The notes beneath the pieces are model-generated. The model did not search any database and had not been told where the DNA came from. It saw nothing but the letters and a program-made list of their open reading frames with translations. A DNA stretch of 55,517 nt from Hypsibius dujardini (Eukaryota; Tardigrada; Eutardigrada; Parachela; Hypsibiidae), in assembly GCA_001579985.1 (NCBI GenBank), contig LRSR01005242.1:1-55517 (forward strand), written 5' to 3'. Numbering within the stretch: the stretch's first letter is position 1; each line of letters begins with the position of its first letter. Below, in pieces: positions 36,394 to 47,200 of this stretch. Position numbers and translations under genes: made by a program.

Positions 36394-38945
36394 GGCTAGA
36401 CACGTGGTATTTGACATTTTTAATGTTACCGTTCTTCGTAGTCTCAATATTTCCCATCATTCTGCTATCCAGTTCCCGCATCCGGTGATTCAACAAGAAC
36501 AGCGCATTCAGCACTGCGTCATTTCGTGGCTTGACGGAATCTCCTAAAGCTCGCTTGAAATTGTCCAGCAATTCAGACATAATCACCGCGCCTTCGTCGA
36601 TCTCAAATACGTAATGCCGGCCCATCTCCGTCATGTTCCGACCATCCGAACCACCGTGAGATACATCCTGCAAGATCAGTTGCGCAATAAGCAAAATAAA
36701 TAAAAATGAAATACATAGTCACAAACAATTCAAAGAGCCTGGCCGATAGAAGGGAATGTTTTGGAATAAGCATGACAAAATGGAGTCGAGTTGTGCTGTC
36801 TATCTCCTCCTCGGTCAATTCGTTTTAATCCCTGCGGCTAAACTGATAAATTAAAACTGAGGTTTGCACAACCACTGCATTCATGTTTAACATCTTTATC
36901 CACTCAATAAATAATACTCAAATAATATTTTCTCCTATCCATATTTTTCTGTTTATCCACATAGTAAATATAAAATAAATAACATTTAAATGAAATGTTC
37001 TCTCATCCGTATATTTATCTACATATTGAATAATGTTTAGATACCATAATGTATTCTTTCACTTATTTTTTTCCTGCTTATCCACAAAATAAATAATATT
37101 TAAATAATATTTTTTCAGTCCATATTATTATAAACTATTCTGAAAATCAAAATCTGTACAATATAGCAGAATCGTCAAGAATTCCCACCCATTTTTACAC
37201 GAACCTGTAAAGTATCGAGAGCCCTCTGAAGTGCTTCCAACGCCAGCAACAACTGTTCCGTCGTCTTCCGCGCCGTTTCCGGCTCCTCCTTCGCACACAG
37301 CCGCAATAGCTTGGCAGTGGCGATAATCTCCGCTGATTGCAAGGCCAGTTCCGTCGCATGGTGGATGATCTGTCGCTGAACCTCCGGCTCAGGCACTTCC
37401 GAAGCTAGCAACTTTGCCTTTCGGACGATATCAGTCATCCCGCTCCCGATTTGTTTGGTAAAGACAATGAAATCTCCGTTGTGTCTGTCTGATAAGGTGG
37501 CGTTGCCTGGACTTTGCGGACGCAGTGAGCTGACGGATTGAGCGAGATGGCGACCGGTCTCCCCGATCTGCGCCACGGCCATGAGGATGGCTTGTCGGGA
37601 TTCCGCACTGCCTTCGGTCCGGCCGGCAGGATCGGCGGCGTTGAGGAGGTTGGAGAAGCTCTGGCAGAAGGCTTGCCCAGACATCATCAGGTTGGTAGAC
37701 TCCTCATGGGACGTGGTCGGAGCTATGTGACGGAGGGACCGGGCGAGCTCATCCAGACCGTTGATTCTGTCAGAACAGATCATGAAATAAAGCAGTCATT
37801 TCTAATCCTTACATTCAAATGCTTTCTTTGGTATGATGAACGCGTATCTGCTTGCGGATCACATGGTATGTCTATTGGTTTGCCTGTTTGTCTGTCTGTC
37901 TAACTGTCAGTCAGTCTCTCTATCTGCCAATATTTCTGTCTGTCTGTCTGTCTGTCTCTCGGTCTGTCGGTCTGTCTGTCTATCCGTATGGTTGTCTAGC
38001 TGCCTGTCTGCTTGCCCGCCCGTCTGAATTGTCTGACCGTGAAAATGTTTTTCGTCTGTCAGTCTCTTTAATTACGTGGCAATTGTAGCCACTTTCTCTA
38101 GACGTCTTACAAGTCATTGATCGCATTCTGCTGGTCCGCATGGGTCATCCCAGATCGGTTCTCCTTCTGATCCGGCGTATTCGACCGCGATATGTTGATG
38201 AGATGGGCCACAGAAGCCGACACCTGGCCCATGCTCGTGGCGAAAGCTTTCTGGTACTCTTCCATCGTGTACTCTTCTTCTTTCGTGATCTGAAAAATTA
38301 ACATAATCATAAAATATGTAAAATAATTATGCAAATTAACTACAAAATAGAGGCATAATTATAAAAAAACTGAGACTGGTCATTATGATAAACAAATATG
38401 AAAGTACGATTTAAAAATAGAGAACTCACATTCATCTTTCCAGCTGCCTGTGCATACGACGACTGCGGAAGCTGGAAGGGTGCGGCGAAATTGGCGATGA
38501 TTTGGGCGACCCTAGCATGAGCCACTCCGATGTAATGAACGTCGTGTTTGTCAGCATAAGTGTCGCGTAACACTCCGGGCATGGCCACTTGGCCGCTGTG
38601 GACCTGATGGCGATTCACCAAAACACTTCCGTTCTCGATCTGCCCCCTAAATAAAAAACGTCTCACAGTGAAACTTATCCACAAGGGACTGATAATAATT
38701 AGCGGCTGCCGTTCCATTTTTGCATTTGTAAAAATGGAGCAACGAATGCAAAAATGCAGCTCTAAATCTTATTACTTCTAGTTGCTGTTACTGTTTCTCT
38801 AGCTCACGCGACTACTGTAGGGCGATGGGCATTCGGGGTCTACTATGCCGTTTCTTCTATACATTTTCGATGGCTTCAATTGCCAAATGCTCGGACTCGA
38901 TTCAGAATGATTACGTCTGTCTGTGTTTCTTTCTACATATCTCCC

Positions 38946-38985
<40 letters not shown>

Positions 38986-41900
38986 CATCGAAATATAGAT
39001 CCTCCCGAGAAAGAAACAAACCTTTTTGCGTCGTCAATTTCCTCATAACTCGCAACCTGTGAATCACCACTGGAGGAGTTGGAGTAGATAGTGTCGGTAT
39101 ACCGGTTGTTGGTATCCGAGTCGCGGCGTTGTCGTTTCCTGATCAGCTCGACATATCCAAAAATAAGCTGCGCAATCTGCGTGCCTTCCGTTGTCTGAAT
39201 TGACCAAAGATCGTCGGTGTAGTCACCAAAGCTTAGACTGAACGTGTTTCCTGTCACAGCCCATTTCAGGACCTGCTCCAAAGGCCTGGATTCCAATGTC
39301 TGAAAAGTATCAACCAATGATGTTCTGATTTCCTCTTTTCAACCCATTCGGACACGTATATCTGGCTCTACATACTACATACTAATACTGGCTTTACAAA
39401 TTACGTTATATTTTTTTAGTTGCATAATTTTCTACCCGCCGTAACATTTAAAATGAACTAACTAGGATTCTTAAAGAAATACATAAAATCAACATAACCA
39501 GAGTTTGGAATAAGCAATTTTTAGAATAATTATATTTTTTAGATCTTAATAATATATTTACAAGCCGCATTAAAAATACCGTTAAAACTATTTGTATTGT
39601 TTTGCTGTTTATATTGCATTGTTTATTTTATTGCTTATATTTGTTCATATTCTTTTCTTGTTTATATTGTTTATAAAAAGATAATATTATAATAAAAAGA
39701 TAATATTAGAAATAAAAAGAAAGTAAAAGATAAACGGTAATAATGATAAAGAATAATAATAAAAGATAATATTAAAATTCAAACACTAAACCGAATAATG
39801 TGTTATTATTGAAACATATAGAGACTACTAATGTTCATGTGAAATTTACAAATCTAGCAAATAAGCGAAAGCCCAAGCGCTGACTTCTTTTCCGAGGCTT
39901 ACCTCTTTGGTCTTCTCATCAAGCCTCAACACTGCCGATCGAGTGACGCCAAATAATCGTGGAACTAGTTTGTTTTTGCCTTTCTTTTTCTCCTTGACCA
40001 GGAAAAAGGTAATTCCATACGTCTTCAGGGAACGGGCCATTCTGATGTAGAGATCCTTGGCGTCCAGGTCGGAGAGGCCCCGATGCATTTGCCACTGCAC
40101 TTGAACTTGCCCGTGATATTCCTCCAGCTGTTTCTTGTCCAGTTTTTTGCTGCCATTCAAGTTACGAGGCAAGAAAGATCGCACGTCCACATTGCGTTTC
40201 GATTCATCGTAGTCTTGGTATTCCACTTGCCCTTGGACGCCCGCAAACTGGAAGGCTTCACGGAGGGTTACTGGATGGGAACCGCTAAGGATGGCGCTCC
40301 GACACTATAAGTTAAATAAAAAATTCGCCAGGCGAAATCAAACAAAAGTGGATCGGCAGTCTAATATACAGATGACAATGGATAAAGTTGGACAGACAAA
40401 CAGAGGCTGGCAGACTGGATAACAGACAGACAGACAAACAAACAAACAGGCAGACAGACAGACAGATAGGCGGACAGACAGGCGGACAGACAGGCGGACA
40501 GAGAGACAATTAAATATTTCGAATTGTATTTATACCTGGACATAGAGCAAATTTAGTTGCACGGGATCTCGAACGTCAACATTTCGGTCTGAGAAGAAGT
40601 AGCGCCTTCGTAAGAGCAGTACGTCACTTTCCGTGATTCCTTGTTCATCCAGTGTCTGAGCTTGATTGACCCAAACAACTGCGAAAGAAAATCAACAATA
40701 TCACCTGCTGGCCGTTCCCTGCTGCCCTAAATTTTAGCTTTGTGCGATAGTATGTTATCATTATGCGCTTGCAAATTGCAATCATCAATGGAAACACTTG
40801 AAAAACATGCACGAAGGGATGTAGCATTCTGATAAAAAAACGAGCAGATTGAAGTTACGTGGTTGATTGTTACGTGACAAAGCTCACCCGTCAATGAATC
40901 GATGAGTTTACCGTGAAACTAATTTCGGACAAATTACAGATAAATAATTTTTGTTATATTCAATCGCAATTCCACACTGGAAAAAAATGATACTTCATCT
41001 TTTAACCTTCCATGGGTGAAAACCAAACAAAAAATTGATTCCGCAGAGAAAGAGCATTACTGCTTGCAAGCACAAATCAAATTTCGTCCTGTTTGATTTG
41101 ATTTTTTTATATTTTATTTTGTATGATTTGTGTTTTTAATGCCAGTTTTGTGGTTGGTACCGTCGTCTTCCGTGGCGAGTTTTTTCTTCAACCGCACCAT
41201 CCGCCGTGTATCCAACGTCGCCGGGTTGTAATTTGACGGATCCACAAGGCGTGCCGTCAAGCCCGCCTTTTTTGGCAGTGTCCCCGTATCAACCTGGTCC
41301 CCATTCTGTTCATTCGAGACACGTACCAGATCAAATTCGTCATGGTTAGAAATCCCTACAAAATTGATCAACTTTCACATTTAAATTACCGGTTCATCAA
41401 GCACAAAAACTTTCCGACGCCTTTAAATAATTATACCCATTTTTTCGCAGATGAAAGGGAGGAGGAGCTGCACCGGCTGGCTCTGGTCGATGATGAGCGA
41501 CTTGACGGACTGATCCTGCAGCTGGATTTTCATCATCCGTTTTCGCGCTTTAAATTCCAACATACTCTAAAATTGAGAAGAATAATTGACCGGGCGTGTC
41601 CATTGTGTCCATTCTGCGGGAGGAGGACACTAATTTCTGGGTGGCAAATGTTAGGACAGCGGAGATGACTGACCCCATTGCTGATGGCGTAGTGTTCCAG
41701 GGAGTTATTGGGATTGAGCCAGTGTCCCTTGGACTCAGAGTTGCCGGAAGTGTTCTGGAGAAAGATTCCGTAGTCGTTCACTGAAAGAATAATATCGAAA
41801 ATGTTATCAGGCGACGCTCGTAGTATATTGCCAAGTCGGTTGAAAAATAAACTGCAGCCGTCAATTGTTATTTCCAAAAAATCCGGTTTCCTATTTATAA

Positions 41901-42312
41901 AAAATGTTTCCTTTAATTTCTAAAAAAATAGTGCGTTTTATTTTTCGCTCAAATAATTTGGAAAGATAATAATAAGCCAGTACTGTAAATGTACGTATTG
42001 TTTCACTATAGTGGAGATGGGTTTTTTGAAAAGTCAGCCGTTATCGACGTTTTTCGACTGACAGAAGGGGAAGCCGAAATTAGACTCAAAACAAAACCAA
42101 AAAATCATAATATGAAATGTCGCACCTTTGGTGGGAGTCTGCGCAGCCGGAAACTGAGAAGTCGGCGACATCGGGACCGGACTCATTTCCCAAATCCGTC
42201 GCGTTACCTCACCGACTAACGTTTCCGCCTTGACATCATCCAGGCGGTAGGGTCTCCGGGTGAGAGTTCCCGGGGTGTTGACAATCACGTTCAGCTGCAG
42301 TAACTGCGGCAT
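28240..42312 (-). CDS. TLN: talin with shortened rod, complete (21 coding exons)
   Basis: Talin links integrin tails to actin at adhesion sites. Exons in coding order are 42312-42126, 41780-41674, 41566-41437, 41355-41161, 40678-40536, 40304-39903, 39299-39022, 38646-38430, 38289-38111, 37766-37205, 36667-36430, 35979-35486, 34318-33962, 33010-32627, 32173-31910, 31726-31529, 31036-30911, 30475-29941, 29228-28891, 28810-28658 and 28398-28240. Phases join, giving about 1,881 aa. The start ATG follows an acceptor (CTCTTTAG|AATG), so a 5' UTR intron is likely. F0-F3: GISNHDEFDLVR is F1; RNVDVRDPVQLNLLYVQ is F2; RMARSLKTYGITFFLVKEK and SFGDYTDDLWSIQTTEG are F2-F3. The integrin-contacting Trp (human 359) is kept in VLKWAVTG. 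Then come the linker, R1/R2-like bundles (exons 9-10), R9-like (11-12), R10 (13), R11-R12 (14-17) and R13 I/LWEQ (18-19: DGQWSQGFISAA, HATEEKLISAAKQVA, LVGGIAQEI). Two dimerisation-helix exons end the protein. Vertebrate and fly talins have 2,500 or more residues; the R3-R8 region was not found. Confidence 0.93.
28437..28477. repeat. (ATT)n microsatellite
   Basis: A trinucleotide ATT run with one interruption lies in the intron between the last two talin exons. A similar (AAT)n run is at 33096-33142, in the intron between talin exons 13 and 14. Confidence 0.95.
28658..28810 (-). other. TLN: talin penultimate exon: dimerisation helix copy 1
   Basis: A 153-bp, phase 0-0 exon with a clean acceptor (TTTGTAG) and donor (GTAAAT). 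It encodes EQVLKRERELVDAQKHLLVC and then RKAKYADRRAGLQSP, ending PVMDELNAQ. It parallels the last exon residue for residue over the helix. Because both exons are phase 0, it can be included, or skipped, without breaking the frame. Confidence 0.87.
33096..33142. repeat. (AAT)n microsatellite in a talin intron
   Basis: About 15 tandem AAT units lie about 85 bp upstream, in gene direction, of talin exon 14. Confidence 0.95.
34786..35167. mobile_element. palindromic MITE-like element, family A, longest copy
   Basis: The left end TTGGTGAAATTTCGAAG is mirrored by CTTTTTGTGTTTTGAAATTTCACCAA reading to the right end, and most of the 382 bp folds as two long imperfect arms. Near the centre are GGGGGCGGAGCTAC and, on the other arm, GTAGCCCCTTACCCCC. 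Matching arms (AATTCAATTTGGAATCGATTG...CATCAGC) occur at 259-443 and 49299-49632. There is no open frame of note. It sits in the intron between talin exons 12 and 13. Confidence 0.8.
36110..36395. repeat. (CAGA)n tract in talin intron 11
   Basis: A perfect (CAGA)n core lies at about 36300-36390 with diverged repeats to its left. On the talin sense strand it reads CTGT. It begins about 40 bp downstream of the exon 11 donor. Confidence 0.93.
37870..38025. repeat. (CTGT)n tract in talin intron 9
   Basis: Imperfect CTGT repeats on the plus strand, so CAGA on the talin sense strand, occupy much of the 344-bp intron between exons 9 and 10. Confidence 0.92.
38930..38985. repeat. (CTGT)n tract in talin intron 7
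   Basis: About ten perfect CTGT units lie within 50-90 bp of the exon 7 donor (sense strand CAGA). Confidence 0.93.
40395..40505. repeat. (CAGA)n/(GGACAGAC)n tract in talin intron 5
   Basis: Mixed CAGA units and a GGCGGACAGACA variant repeat end about 30 bp from the exon 5 donor in a 231-bp intron. Confidence 0.9.
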
Positions 42313-42945
42313 TCTAAAGAGATACGCCAGTATCCTCAAAAACACCAACAAATCGCTTGTACAACTTTCTACGTCTGATTTTCGCACGAATTCCGCACCA
42401 AGTGATCGCAGAAATATCCACCGGTCAGTGTGTAAATATGGAGAAATTTCAGGGATGAGAACAATTCAGGAAGACAATAGTTTACTGAGAAACAGACGCT
42501 GGAGCAAAATAGTCCACACGTTTTTGTGAGATAACGAGGCCTGGTGGAACGGAATGTATGCGCAACAGGCTGGCGTGTCAATACGGAGAAGAGGGAGCCC
42601 CCTTCCGAGTTGTAGCATCTAATCTCTCTCTTGTGTACAGGGTGGCTACAATACGATAGAGGAATCGCAATACGTACAGACTTTAGAGTTTAGAGAGGGA
42701 ATGAACTACACACCATTTCGGCGGACAAACCCTGATTACTCACGCGTAACGGACTCTATGCGGAATTTATGACTCACCCCAGCCAGCCAGGAAATACAAA
42801 ATACAGAAGGCTGCACTGCACCCCGCAAATACATCACAATGTTAGAAACGTGTAAGAATGACGCAGTCGCGCATCGTGCCACAGCTAAATTTACTTTGTC
42901 TGTGTGTCTGTGTGTCTGTATGTCTGTATGCCTGTGTGTCTGTGC

Positions 42946-42996
<51 letters not shown>

Positions 42997-43033
42997 TGTG
43001 TATCTGTCTGTGTCTGTGTCTGTGTGTCTGTGC

Positions 43034-43079
<46 letters not shown>

Positions 43080-44179
43080 TTGTGTGTGTGTGTGTGTGTG
43101 TATGTGTGTGTGCGTGTGTGTGTATGTGTGTGTGCCTGTGTGTGTGTGTCTAAGTGTGAGTCTGTGTGTCTGTGTATCTGCCTGCCTCCCTCCCTCCCTC
43201 TCTCCCTCCCTCCCTCCTTGTCTGCTTTCCTACCTGTCACTTCGTCAGTCTGTCTGTCTTTCTGACTAGTTGGTTGCCTGTCTGTCTAAATAGAAAGACT
43301 CTGTACGTTTGTGGAACTGTGCCATAATTTAGTTCGGTGCTCACCTTTATTTAGAGGAAATACACGTTAGCACTACATGTATGTAAACCGTTCGTTGCAC
43401 TGCACCCTTAGAATTATAAATGTGACTGAATTAAATAATCAGTTTTACATGTTCAGTGATTTCCCTCATAATGGCCAATCTATACACCTACATGTAGTCG
43501 AAATGCGGGAAACCGAGCCTGTAATTATCCATGTTTGCCGTACGCGAATGTTGACCAACGGTCACACTGAGCTGGCTACGGCCGCTGATCATACTAGTTT
43601 CATATGGTGTTATAGTACCGCCGATGACGCGTCACCCCGTTACGCTGGACAGAAATAAGTGAGGGTCCGCGTCCGCGACAGGGACGAACGCCGACATTTT
43701 CATTATCCACACCATTGCCCGCTATTATGGGTGCCACTTTTATAAACATACAATTTTGTGAATTTTGTGCCTCCCTCGTCCGGATACTGCCTGTTCACTT
43801 GTCATCCGACCCATCACAACACATTTCACGGACAATTACATATAAAAACAAGACAAGAGCGATCACTGCTTTTCTGGTTATTGTAGACTTTTTACATTCA
43901 AAAGCCTTAAGAAAAACTGGTCTCTTCTCTCACAGCAGAAGTCTTATACTTATCAAATAATGATAAAAAAGAGGCTCTTTTCGTTGATTTCTTAAGTTCC
44001 TTTTTCGGAAAGAAATTCCTTTTTTTCTGTATGAGTAATAAATACCGTAAGGAGCCAAGCCGATTGCAAAAAAATAAGCGAATTATACATGGGCATCGAT
44101 GGTATTATGTGACATTATTTCCATCCGGAGGTGTCAAGGACAACAACCTTTAAAAAAATTTAGAGACACTTTCGTATAA
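42313..44179. other. talin 5' region and intergenic stretch to HAND
   Basis: It should contain the talin 5' UTR intron, upstream exon and promoter, none of which can be placed. The main feature is the simple-repeat block at 42895-43290. No other gene is supported. Confidence 0.6.
42895..43290. repeat. (GT)n / (CTGT)n / (CCCT)n compound microsatellite
   Basis: About 400 bp of alternating GT, CTGT and TGTGTC repeats, followed by a CCCT-rich run at about 43185-43218. Long Cys-Val frames on both strands come only from the repeat. Confidence 0.97.
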
Positions 44180-44281
44180 TTAGGCACTCTTGCTGCTATG
44201 GTTAAGTTCCTGTGCCCAGACGTGTTGCGGCCAACCAGTCCGGTTCCGGCGAGTCTGTTTCTTCTGCTGCGATGCGACGAC
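44180..44281 (-). other. HAND: HAND third exon with the conserved C-terminal motif
   Basis: A 102-bp exon entered in phase 0: [20 protein letters not shown], then [13 protein letters not shown] and [15 protein letters not shown] is diagnostic for HAND proteins and proves that the bHLH exon splices on rather than ending at the in-frame TAA after KVSV. Confidence 0.93.
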
Positions 44282-47200
44282 CTGCAAGAAAAAAAATTAC
44301 GGTGAAACGGGCAAAGCTTTATAACTAGTACCCCAATTTACATTGGAATCTAACTAACTTCACAGCTAATCTAGTAATTATTTTTGATCGGCCAATAAAA
44401 ATTATGCTTCCAAAAAATGTACTATAGTTTGTATTCTCAAAGGCTTCGTTTTCGGGCGAAGTTCTATAACGAAGCATTTACTATGGCAGAAATGAATTTT
44501 GGTAGGAAATGGGGTGCAATTCAGTAGCCCGAGCTAAATGGTATTTATTTACTCTTCTCTACACATCCAAAAGAATTTGAGCGGCTACGGGCACGTTTGC
44601 AGCTGAGAGGATTGTTGTGAGATGAATATTTTTCTGTGTCCGTACAATATATGGAAGTGAGAACAGTTATTTTCGCCTTGGTAGTAGATACAGTAGTTAC
44701 GTGTATTTTCAGCTGTTTCAAATTCAGCAGGGTCCACATTCATTTTCGTTTGGACGGACTCAACGTGCCTACCATGTATATTTATATTTTATTTTCCTCA
44801 ACGTATTTATATTTTTAATCTATATTTTATGATACGTATTAAATTTTAATTTGCTTACATTGTTATGTATAATATGTATTATATTTTAAAATACATAGTA
44901 TGTCATTTTACATATGCATGTATATATTTTGCTGTTATTATTTTCGGTTTCTTTTCAACTTTATGGCAGCCTCAAGAACTTAGACTAGACATGCCACAAG
45001 AATACAATGCGGCTTAGCCTGTCTTTTAAATAATTTGTCGAGGCGATAATACAATTATATTTTCAGTTTACAATGATGTTGCTCAGGATTTTGGATTCAA
45101 TCACACCGGAAACTGGACCAGACACACACATCACAAATTGAGACGCGATGAAGAGATAAGCTGTCGCGTCTCGCCGGACTCCGACAACTGTCACAAATCC
45201 ATATCCTCATCCGTCTCCGTCCGTCCGTCTCTGTCCGTCCGTCCGTCTACAGAAGCGGACGCTCCGAGGCAAGCGTCGAAGAAGATAATTTTGCGGATCA
45301 AATTTCCACCTCAAAGTATGTGCTACACTTAAGCCCGCCCAATTAAGGCCCTCTTATCACCCTTGCTCCAGCTCCATTTCATTCAACAGGCCTCGATTTC
45401 TCTCCCTGGGCGTCCTTGTTATTCATACAAAAATGGCTATTACGCGGGGCTGTAAATTGCCGTTATCAATCAAGTATCCGTATGGCGTGTGTCTCATACT
45501 ATTTAAATAACGTGTTGGAATTTAAATGAAATAACAAGTAAATAAGTTACAGATAAATTTAAATCCAGTGGGAAATTGTACTTCAATTGAAAACTTAATT
45601 ATCCCTAAAAGAACAGCCACATTGTCAGCATTTAAAATAAAATATGAACTAAAATATCCTAATATTTAAAATAGTATTAGAGATTCTAAATAACGATAGG
45701 CTCATATATGCCAAGTTGTGTTTTAAGATTAACAACGTGAAATATAATATCCTAATACTAAAAGTAAATTTGGTGATTAGAAATTACGGTATGCTTTTAA
45801 GTGTTAATTTCTATTTTGTGACTTTAAACAAAATGAAAATGTATTTTATTTAAAATGAAAAATGAAAAATAAAATATCTTTTGAAGATCTCAAAATATTT
45901 TTAAAACAACACTACACCATTACACACTCACTTTGAGCAATTCCCGTTTTCGTCGGTCCTCCCGCGACTCGAGTGTCCGAGTGAGGATGCTCTGGAATCC
46001 GTCTGGGGGAATGGTGGACTGAGCGTTGCCGTCCGTGGTGTCGCTGCTCTTCTGCAGCACTTCCATCAGCCAGGAAATGTAGCTGGTGGCAAGTTTGAGG
46101 GTCTTGATCTTGGAGAGTTTTGTGTCGAGCGGGACGTTGGGAATGCAGTCGCGGAGATCGGTGAAGGCGGTGTTGATGCTGATTGTGCGACGGCGCTCCT
46201 TCTTGTTGGCCGACACGCGGCGCTTGACCACGCGGATTTTCGGCGTGAATAGCTGCTGCTTTTCGGCCGCTAAACAAACCGGGGAAAAATAATTATGTTT
46301 TATTTAACCTATATTGGTTCAGACATTTGAGTTTGCGTTGAAAGGCATAATATCTATGGGAATAAATATCTGAAGAATGAGGGTGGCGTTACCAAAATGC
46401 TACTATTATTCGATTTCTCAAGCGCAAAAGTTATTGTAAATTCGGCTATTTTTTTTGGAATTACATGGAATCGTGAAAAATCAGCCGGTGTCGGTACCTG
46501 GTCCACCTAATTATTCTCCGCAAGGAAATTAATTTAAAGAGAAAAACATATCTGTTCAATTCCCGTTTATCAGGCATTCTGTATCATTTTTATTAATAAG
46601 AGCAGAGTTATGTAACGCCGGTTTTGGCACTTTTGCATTGATAAAAATGTCGTCATGTACAAAAGTCGGTAGAAAATGAGATCGCAGAGATTGATTATGA
46701 AACACGGACACGGGTAATGTACAATTATAATAAAATGATACATGCTACACTGCTTACAAAATATACGCAAGTTAGAGCTGCCGTCTGTCAATGTCAGAGC
46801 CGATCTCTGTTCTGCGATTTAAGTTTGCAAGAATGAATATATCTGTGTCGTTGGTTTCATGTCCCTCTTTTAAATAAGAAATAAATAAAGTATTCTGAAT
46901 CTTACCGGTGATGCCTCCGTAGTAAGGATTGGGAAGGGAGCAGGTGCTGGCCAGCGACTCCGCCGGGGACGTTGAAGTCAGGGATCCCGATGAATGGGTG
47001 CTTTGGCTGCTCCAACTGTAGAAACGGTTGGAGGAGGAATCCCCTGGACTGCACACCTCGTAATTTCGGAGATATTGCGGCGTCGTAGCCTCTACGCGAT
47101 ATGGCGGCGAACCAAATGAACCAGCTCCATCGGTACAATTAATTGCCTCGTTAGACGGAAATGATGGGTAATTATCCGGGGACGAAAACGAAAGCGACAT
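44180..47200 (-). CDS. HAND: HAND family bHLH transcription factor, complete (3 exons)
   Basis: HAND proteins are class II bHLH nuclear factors that pair with E proteins and control heart, muscle and other mesoderm development. Exons are 47200-46906, 46269-45932 and 44281-44180, joined in phase to give 244 aa. The N-terminal exon is Ser/Pro-rich ([20 protein letters not shown]). The bHLH is at about residues 115-171: basic region [13 protein letters not shown], then [19 protein letters not shown], then [19 protein letters not shown]. The Thr/Ser pair of helix 1 that is phosphorylated in vertebrate HANDs is kept (RRRTISIN). Exon 2 would hit a stop five codons on, but the consensus donor GTGAGT lies there. 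The 34-codon third exon after TTCTTGCAG supplies [13 protein letters not shown], the HAND-specific C-terminal motif. HAND1 and HAND2 are vertebrate duplicates, so plain HAND is used. Confidence 0.95.
45205..45247. repeat. (CCGT)n microsatellite in HAND intron 2
   Basis: Short runs of CCGT with a CTCTGT interruption. Confidence 0.85.

Noticed and set aside
36083-36694. A minus-strand frame with a Cys-Leu-Ser tail
   Set aside because: Its first part is talin exon 11 (36667-36430). The rest is intron read through a CAGA repeat after a valid donor.
38799-39317. 172-codon minus-strand frame taken as one exon
   Set aside because: Talin exon 7 ends at 39022 at a GTTTGT donor. The rest reads through the CTGT repeat, and the phase joins properly to exon 8 at 38646.
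42839-43269. Cys/Val-rich frames on both strands
   Set aside because: They are translations of (GT)n and (CTGT)n microsatellite DNA, with no codon bias or splice context.
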